Below are positions 6,228 through 11,327 of a stretch of 11,327 nucleotides of DNA, in pieces. Position numbers and translations under genes: made by a program. Within the stretch, counting starts at the first letter, position 1, and every line of letters begins with the position of its first letter. This DNA is from Saccoglossus kowalevskii (lineage: Eukaryota; Hemichordata; Enteropneusta; Harrimaniidae). The notes beneath the pieces are model-generated. The model had not been told where the DNA came from. It saw only the letters and a program-made list of their open reading frames with translations, and ran no database searches. The DNA lies in assembly GCF_000003605.2 (NCBI RefSeq), contig NW_003116466.1:63059-74385 (forward strand), given 5' to 3'.

Positions 6228-8531
6228 ATGGAAGAATGTTCACAAACCGATATTAGCGACAACTTTGACCGCAATGTGAAAACTGATAACATGGAAAATG
6301 AGAGTCTGGTGAAAGTGAGCCCTCTGGAGGATGATTTGAGAAGTGGCAATTGTAAGCTAAATGTTCCTGGTTTTGTGGATGTTGGTGAAGCTATGGTTGC
6401 AGTGAATGACTGCGCTACACCAGATGAAGTACATGAGTTTGTAAATGGCCATGATTACATACTAGTGGATGATATGTCCATGTATCACCTTTATGTGTGT
6501 GAATCTGAGGTTGTTATTGATCATACAGAAACCATTGACAACACTGATGTAGACCCTCAACATATTGAAACTGGAGGTTGCCAGTCAACTGAAGACGAGA
6601 TATCTGCAGTCACAAGTGTCTTACTGGATCTGTCATCTAAAACTGAAAATGGACTGAATGAGACAAAAATTGAAACAACCATGCTGAGTAGTCAGACTAC
6701 ACAACATGGTGCAAGTTTGAATTATGATGAACAGGTGTCACCAAAGCTAAAAAACATAAACATAATTGATACAGAATTATCAAAAGATGTTGAGGAAGAT
6801 CCAACAATGGAGACTGTTGATGCTAAAGTTGTGGTTATTCCACAATTTTCAATTTACCCGGAAACTACTAACAGTGCGCAAGATAAATGCAACACTGATG
6901 CAAATTCTGTGAAAAGTGTATCAGATGCACAAAATACATCTGAAAGGATGGATAATTCAAGGCGGAGAAAGAGAGGTAGAAGGAAACGAACAATTAAAAA
7001 CAATCGTTGCGACGTCCAGTGCAATACTAATGTGAATGTTAGTGGAGAAGACAAGACTACAGAAACACTGCAGCCACCTGGCAATGAGACTCGATGTCTA
7101 AAAACAAGTACTAAAAGTAGTGATCATGTTGACCCTGTGCTTTCAATGTCAACCACCGTTCCTGATAGCTCTAAGGTCATTAATAATGATGATTCAATTC
7201 TATCTTCATCTGAACTGAAAAAAAAGGAAATTAAGTTGTCATCAGTACGGCGAAAGAGAAAACCTACAAAGGGAAAGCCATTGAAAATCAAATTATCTTC
7301 ACCTGGCCATGTTATGAAACATAAAATAAAGAACCAGTTTAAAAATTTACTGAATGGTTCAACAAAGAAAGATGAACATGATCTCCATGATGAAAGTCAC
7401 AAAACTGATGAGGAAACTTTATGTGACGAAAAAATGACACGATGTAAAGTTTGTCTCAAATTATTTGAGAAACAGTATTGTGAAGACACTCATGAGGGTA
7501 AATGTGCTCGGCCTAACTTTCGATGCAGAAAGTGTGATAAAATTCTACTGACTGAACAAATGCTGGAAAGACATGTTCTTAGCTGTGGTCAGGGAATTCC
7601 TGACAAAGTAAAGGAAATTGGTAATTTTACTTGTAGACTTTGTAATTTCACTGCCTCAGATAGTGAAGCTTTTAGCCTTCACCAGAATAGTCATTTCATG
7701 GAGCGCTGTGAGAGGATCAGCAAAAAAATCTATACTTGTGATAAGTGTAGTTATACATGTACTGTTGAGAAGGCACTGGTTGCACATAAGAAAAGTGATT
7801 TGTGTGAAAATACAGATACCATGTTAAGTTGTAAAATCTGTGGAAAAGATTTCAAAAATACTGAGGCATTGTCAATGCACATGCTTACACATAAGGTAGA
7901 GAATGGCGGTTACATGTGTGACATATGTGGTGCTGAGTTCTTCACTACACAGAAAGTCATACAACATAGAAGAACTCATACCAATGAGAAACCATTTAAA
8001 TGTGAATACTGCAAATATAATTGCAATAGAAGCGACAACTTAAGACTGCATATCAAGCGCATACATAAAATAGATCCTGTGAAAAAAGTAAAATCTCTGA
8101 TTGTTAGTATTCCTTTGGAACATACTAAAATTAGTAAATGCAATAAGAAAAGAAACAATACAGAAGAGAAGAGCACATTGAATGTAGCCAGTGACATTCC
8201 TATGTCTTCAAGCAAGTCTGCTATTTATGATGTCTATTCTGGATCGGGTGTTCCCAAAATAGCATTATCAAGACATTTAAGTTGTAAGTTGTGTAGAATA
8301 GAGTTTCCAACAAAGGCAGCAAAACTTGATCATGTCAAACTACACAAAGATGGCAAGCTGTACAAATGTGAATTGTGTCATTTTCGATCTGTGTCCGTAA
8401 GCAAGTTAGTGGATCACATACGATGTCATACTGGTGAAAAACCATTTTGTTGTAGCTACTGTAGCTACCGATGTGCTAAAAAAGATAATTTACATATACA
8501 CATGAAATTGAGGCACTCTGGTAAATTCTAG
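6228..8531 (+). CDS. C2H2-type zinc finger protein with ten fingers, 767 residues, single coding exon
   Basis: This is a probable nuclear sequence-specific DNA-binding regulator; the target and direction of regulation are unknown. The start is supported by context (A at -3, G at +4) and an in-frame TGA nine codons upstream. Residues 1-400 are acidic and Ser/Thr-rich with no domain I recognise. Basic clusters at 245-254 (RRRKRGRRKR) and 341-353 (RRKRKPTKGKPLK) look like nuclear localisation signals. Ten fingers follow, each with C-x2-C-x12-H spacing, first cysteines at 406, 433, 469, 504, 535, 564, 592, 686, 714 and 742. Fingers 1, 2 and 4 end in cysteine (C2HC); the others are C2H2. TGEKP-like linkers join fingers 6-7 (TNEKPF) and 9-10 (TGEKPF). 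A basic linker (614-683) separates fingers 7 and 8. Residues 533-613 and 684-763 are a duplicated three-finger module. Finger 7 carries an RSDNL helix, which usually prefers purine-rich (G/A) triplets. There is no KRAB, BTB, SCAN or ZAD domain. The ortholog is not identifiable; the paired CxYC fingers resemble REST/CTCF-style fingers only generally. Confidence 0.95.
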   Translation: MEECSQTDISDNFDRNVKTDNMENESLVKVSPLEDDLRSGNCKLNVPGFVDVGEAMVAVNDCATPDEVHEFVNGHDYILVDDMSMYHLYVCESEVVIDHTETIDNTDVDPQHIETGGCQSTEDEISAVTSVLLDLSSKTENGLNETKIETTMLSSQTTQHGASLNYDEQVSPKLKNINIIDTELSKDVEEDPTMETVDAKVVVIPQFSIYPETTNSAQDKCNTDANSVKSVSDAQNTSERMDNSRRRKRGRRKRTIKNNRCDVQCNTNVNVSGEDKTTETLQPPGNETRCLKTSTKSSDHVDPVLSMSTTVPDSSKVINNDDSILSSSELKKKEIKLSSVRRKRKPTKGKPLKIKLSSPGHVMKHKIKNQFKNLLNGSTKKDEHDLHDESHKTDEETLCDEKMTRCKVCLKLFEKQYCEDTHEGKCARPNFRCRKCDKILLTEQMLERHVLSCGQGIPDKVKEIGNFTCRLCNFTASDSEAFSLHQNSHFMERCERISKKIYTCDKCSYTCTVEKALVAHKKSDLCENTDTMLSCKICGKDFKNTEALSMHMLTHKVENGGYMCDICGAEFFTTQKVIQHRRTHTNEKPFKCEYCKYNCNRSDNLRLHIKRIHKIDPVKKVKSLIVSIPLEHTKISKCNKKRNNTEEKSTLNVASDIPMSSSKSAIYDVYSGSGVPKIALSRHLSCKLCRIEFPTKAAKLDHVKLHKDGKLYKCELCHFRSVSVSKLVDHIRCHTGEKPFCCSYCSYRCAKKDNLHIHMKLRHSGKF

Positions 8532-8589
8532 CTCAATGTTTTTGCATGAAACAAGATAGTATCATAGCAGTTCATTTAATGTTCAACAC

Positions 8590-8595
8590 AATAAA
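8590..8595 (+). terminator. Candidate polyadenylation signal AATAAA
   Basis: This is the first canonical AATAAA after the stop codon, 59 bases downstream, with an ATTAAA variant at 8628-8633 and GT-rich sequence after about 8650. It would give a very short 3' UTR. Other AATAAA hexamers at 9076-9081 and 9134-9139 lie inside a repeat element and could give longer 3' ends. Confidence 0.4.
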
Positions 8596-8955
8596 CTTTC
8601 ACATAGCTAGAACAAAAGAAAATGACTATTAAACATAATTTTTCAGTACAGTTTGGGCCTTACTAAACTTCAGCCTGGCTTTGATTGTTCATTGAAACCT
8701 TTAATTTTGAGACTGAGTGTCATTCGTAATTATTTCTTGTGGTATTTGCCTGTGTCAGGCAGATTTACATATGCATATATAGGTTTTTGAAAGCAAGCTT
8801 AACCAGCTTTAAGTCAGCTTAAAGCTATGTTATATTCGGACCGTACTGTAGTTTATCGATAGTATTATAATTATTTATAACATGCTAATAGTGCATGTTT
8901 TATCATATTCTAATTGTGCACCTGTGATCATTCAATGATGTACTGTATTTGCTAT
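8596..8955 (+). other. Downstream flank, possible long 3' UTR
   Basis: AT-rich sequence with no open frame. It holds one compact hairpin (8805-8826). If the proximal polyadenylation signal is skipped, this whole stretch would be 3' UTR. Confidence 0.45.
8805..8826 (+). repeat. Perfect 9-bp hairpin with TCAG loop
   Basis: AGCTTTAAG (8805-8813) and CTTAAAGCT (8818-8826) are exact reverse complements around the loop TCAG. It lies 274 bases after the stop codon, so it could be a structured element in a long 3' UTR. It is not a histone-type stem-loop, and no protein partner can be named. Confidence 0.65.
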
Positions 8956-9152
8956 TACTGTAAAATACTTTTTCACTTGGAATTTATTTTCGCTGAAGAG
9001 ATAATTCTGTGAAAATCAAATCAAGCAAATATACATTTTTTCCTATATTTTACATTTAAATCAAGAATCAGTGAAAATAAATTCTATACAAAACACCCAA
9101 AAAGTCTTTTCAGCAAAAATTAATTCCAGCTAAAATAAAGTATTTTATAGTA
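8956..9152. mobile_element. MITE-like element, 197 bp, about 41-bp inverted repeats, possible TA target site
   Basis: The left end (8956-8996), TACTGTAAAATACTTTTTCA and onward to TTTTCGCTGA, matches the reverse complement of the right end (9152-9110), TACTATAAAATACTTTATTT and onward to TTTTTGCTGA. The match has a handful of substitutions and a 2-base gap. TA at both outer edges fits a Tc1/mariner-type target duplication with the element itself starting CTGTAAAATAC or CTATAAAATAC. There is no coding capacity. The right repeat contains AATAAA (9134-9139) and the interior another (9076-9081). A solo end of the same family lies at 1461-1495, in the same orientation as the right end. Confidence 0.65.
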
Positions 9153-9418
9153 CTACACATTTGTAAGGCCATAAGTTACAGTGTGCCGTAATTTTGCAGT
9201 TTTGCATTGGGTATTTTCATTTTACCATATTAGAAAACGTGAATTCCAAATATAGAAAAGTTATGCCTGCAAGCATCCTCTAATAATAAAAACAAACATA
9301 GCTGCCCCTGAGTTTTGACAGGACTCCACACAAAGAAGTTCTCTAAATCTGTTCTAAACATTTGGATTTCGGCATTTCCATAATGTATTCTTTGGAGGAA
9401 AAGATGTATAATAATAAT

Positions 9419-9550
9419 GTAATTACAAGGATACTGCAAAGTATACACTCAGACAGTAGAGCGGGAGTATCGATCGATGCGCATCTATGGTCGATGCGGT
9501 ACTGTCTGAGTGCATACTTTGTGCATACTTTGCAGTATCCTCGTAATAAC
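9419..9550. repeat. Long imperfect palindrome with unequal arms
   Basis: The left arm, 9429-9458 (GGATACTGCAAAGTATACAC then TCAGACAGTA), pairs with the right arm, 9500-9540. The only base mismatch is one position, plus an 11-base excess in the right arm. The excess is a tandem copy: TGCATACTTTG occurs at 9511-9521 and again at 9522-9532. Outside this, GTAATTAC (9419-9426) and GTAATAAC (9543-9550) extend the pairing at 7 of 8 bases. The 41-base loop contains the palindrome GATGCGCATC (9476-9485) and TCGATGCG twice (9474 and 9491). The symmetry explains why open frames of similar content appear on both strands here. It could be a foldback element or a hairpin-forming transcript. Confidence 0.8.
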
Positions 9551-9630
9551 CACATTTTATTGTAGTGCATACATTTACATACATGATAGAGTGGCAATGG
9601 TCAAAATAAGCACCAGTAATGTTTTAAGCT

Positions 9631-9660
9631 TCTATTGGAGATCGATGCACTTCCAATAGA
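9631..9660. repeat. Perfect 9-bp hairpin, 12-base loop
   Basis: TCTATTGGA (9631-9639) and TCCAATAGA (9652-9660) are exact reverse complements. The loop GATCGATGCACT shares the 9-mer GATCGATGC with the loop of the larger palindrome 160 bases upstream (9472-9480). Whether this reflects a common origin is unclear. Confidence 0.6.
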
Positions 9661-11327
9661 GTAAATACAGTACATTTCAAATTATGATGTCATATTGATG
9701 TCTGGGTGTCCAGTGTGAAACAATGAGAATGTCATTTACCACGACCATGGGTGTTCTACAATTTAAATGGGTTATATCAAGGTTTATGAGATCAAAGTAC
9801 AGACAACTTAGAATTAGTAAAAAAAATAACTACTACATGTATTCACAACAGTTCAATTTGTTTTGTACAGTAGGTAAATCATGGCCAAGTGATGGGTATG
9901 ATATATGAACCATGAGCGCATGTTTTTTTTATGTGCCGTAACTAGTAGTACCCGGTAGTACATATGCTATTCAAGCATGTTCCAATTTGTTCTCATGGAT
10001 TGGCTCAAAATTAATTGTAAATACAATATTGTATATGTAAGTTTGAAATGATTAGAAGTGTTTATTAATATATTCATATTTTCTCAGATTTATCTTAAAA
10101 AATTTGAATGTACTGTAATAACATTCTATTAAAAACAATTGCATTATTTGAAGCTGTGTTTTTTATTCTGTTCTGAATCCACTCCTTGTGCATGTTAACA
10201 TCATAGCGCAATCTGTGACCAATATTATAAATTGCACATCTGTTAGATGAAACGTCAACCGTTAAAACTGACCTACAAGACAAAACATTTGAGTCCAGTT
10301 TTAGTTCTTGTTGAACGTAACATTGTTCCAAATAGTGATGTGTGCCTGCATTATTTTTCACTGGTACAAAGACAATGCATGCATGCAACAACATGTCAGC
10401 TGTTTCTTAGGCACGACTAGGCAGATTTCATCCAAGCTGAACATCACATATATTTTTTTTCAATTAGTAAAGTTTATCATTGTAGAACCATGGTCTACAA
10501 AGTCTTGAAGCAGAAATAATCTGTCAGTGAGATGTAAAGTTGGTCTATTCAACTAAAAGTACACAAGTTACAAGAATCAGATTGTTTTTTTCGCATTTAT
10601 TGGTCAAGTTTTAATATACATTGAAAAATGCTAGCAAATTTTCATTCTTTAAAATACACATTTATACAGAGTTGTAAATAAGTTTGTAAAACTTTTGTCA
10701 GTTTGTCTGAAACTTAAAACAGTTCAATGTGGCTCAACTATCATAGACTAACAGACAATGCTTTCAATGGTGGAATTGCAAATAATTTTCTGAGGAACCG
10801 AATTAAAGATTATTGATGTACATATAAATTATAATACAGTACTGTAGGATTGAATTTGGTGACAATTTTACAGGTTTACAATGTTATCTGTAATGATTAT
10901 TAGGTGAAGGAAAAATACATTTAAAAATAAAGATACTATGTGATAAAATAGTACAAAACATTTGACAAGGATTTACAATGGTAATCAAAGGAGCAGAGGT
11001 ATTTGCATGCATTGCATAGGATCCATATCAAATATTGCCCTTGCCAATTCATGTTGATTGTTTTTCTATAGTTCTATAGTTAGCTATAGTTTTGTGACTC
11101 CAGGGCCCTATTTTGAAAGTTGAGTTGTTCCTTGGGAGCCTTGTCGTGCAAATCAAATTGTGAAAATAGTACAAACAGTAGCAGGTACATCTCAAACAAA
11201 CTGGCTAAGAAAACTAGTTAGATAAGTAAATTACCTCCAAGGGAAGGCTATATCTTAATAAGCACACTACATAAGTTTTAAATCTGTATATCCAGGCCAT
11301 TTGTGAAAATGACCTGCAAACTAAAAA
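9661..11327. other. Gene-free stretch
   Basis: AT-rich DNA without a supported gene or RNA. A 99-codon minus-strand frame at 10394-10095 has a protein-like look in its middle but no recognised domain and is within what chance allows. Small features are the 12-bp palindrome TACAGTACTGTA (10835-10846) and three copies of CTATAGTT at 11066, 11074 and 11084. Confidence 0.5.

Noticed and set aside
6854-8215. Open frames on the minus strand and in another plus frame inside the zinc-finger gene
   Set aside because: They are shadows of the strongly supported 767-residue frame.
7443-8516. Assigning the gene to REST or CTCF
   Set aside because: The finger number, the C2HC fingers, the split array and the absence of a recognisable C-terminal repressor motif do not match; the protein ends four residues after the last finger.
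9230-9597. Open frames on both strands around 9343-9597
   Set aside because: They arise from the palindrome at 9419-9550, which makes both strands read alike.
10095-10394. Minus-strand 99-codon frame with a protein-like middle part and an acceptor-like TTGTCTTGTAG near 10271
   Set aside because: I recognise no family, and the expected number of such frames by chance is close to one in this window. A translated search would decide.
1-11327. A defence island, CRISPR array or prophage-like system
   Set aside because: There are no regular spacer repeats, no dense gene packing and no ribosome-binding-site pattern; the window is animal nuclear DNA with one supported gene.

Overview
The window looks like nuclear DNA from an invertebrate animal, most likely a mollusc and possibly a bivalve. 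It is AT-rich and mostly non-coding, with intron-type splice signals, AATAAA polyadenylation signals, small inverted-repeat elements, recurrent TACATGTA-like palindromes and a large C2H2 zinc-finger gene. No bacterial operon structure, rRNA, tRNA or CRISPR array is visible. The taxonomic guess rests on repeat style and gene type, not on a database match.

Layout. On the minus strand, positions 1-316 hold what reads as a decayed, frameshifted fragment resembling a HIRAN-like domain; it runs off the left edge. A small cluster of promoter-like motifs follows at 388-435, then a foldback (MITE-like) element at about 804-1148 and one isolated repeat end at 1461-1495. Positions 1500-5450 contain no gene I can support, only simple repeats, small hairpins and scattered AGGTCA half-sites.

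The one convincing gene is on the plus strand at 6228-8531. It encodes a 767-residue protein with an acidic, Ser/Thr-rich N-terminal half, two basic clusters and ten zinc fingers. It is very probably a nuclear DNA-binding regulator. All coding sequence is in one exon, with a likely 5' UTR intron ending at 6141. Upstream there are two candidate promoter zones (around 5457-5537 and 5787-5838) and a G14 tract.

Downstream of the stop are a near polyadenylation signal at 8590 and a compact hairpin at 8805-8826. A 197-bp inverted-repeat element with possible TA flanks lies at 8956-9152 and brings two more AATAAA hexamers. A long imperfect palindrome at 9419-9550 has one arm carrying an extra 11-bp tandem unit, and a 9-bp hairpin sits at 9631-9660. 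Positions 9661-11327 hold no supported gene.

The most notable points are the duplicated three-finger module in the protein, the HIRAN-like fossil at the left edge, and the asymmetric palindrome. I see no multi-gene system; function beyond sequence-specific nucleic-acid binding cannot be assigned from the sequence alone.
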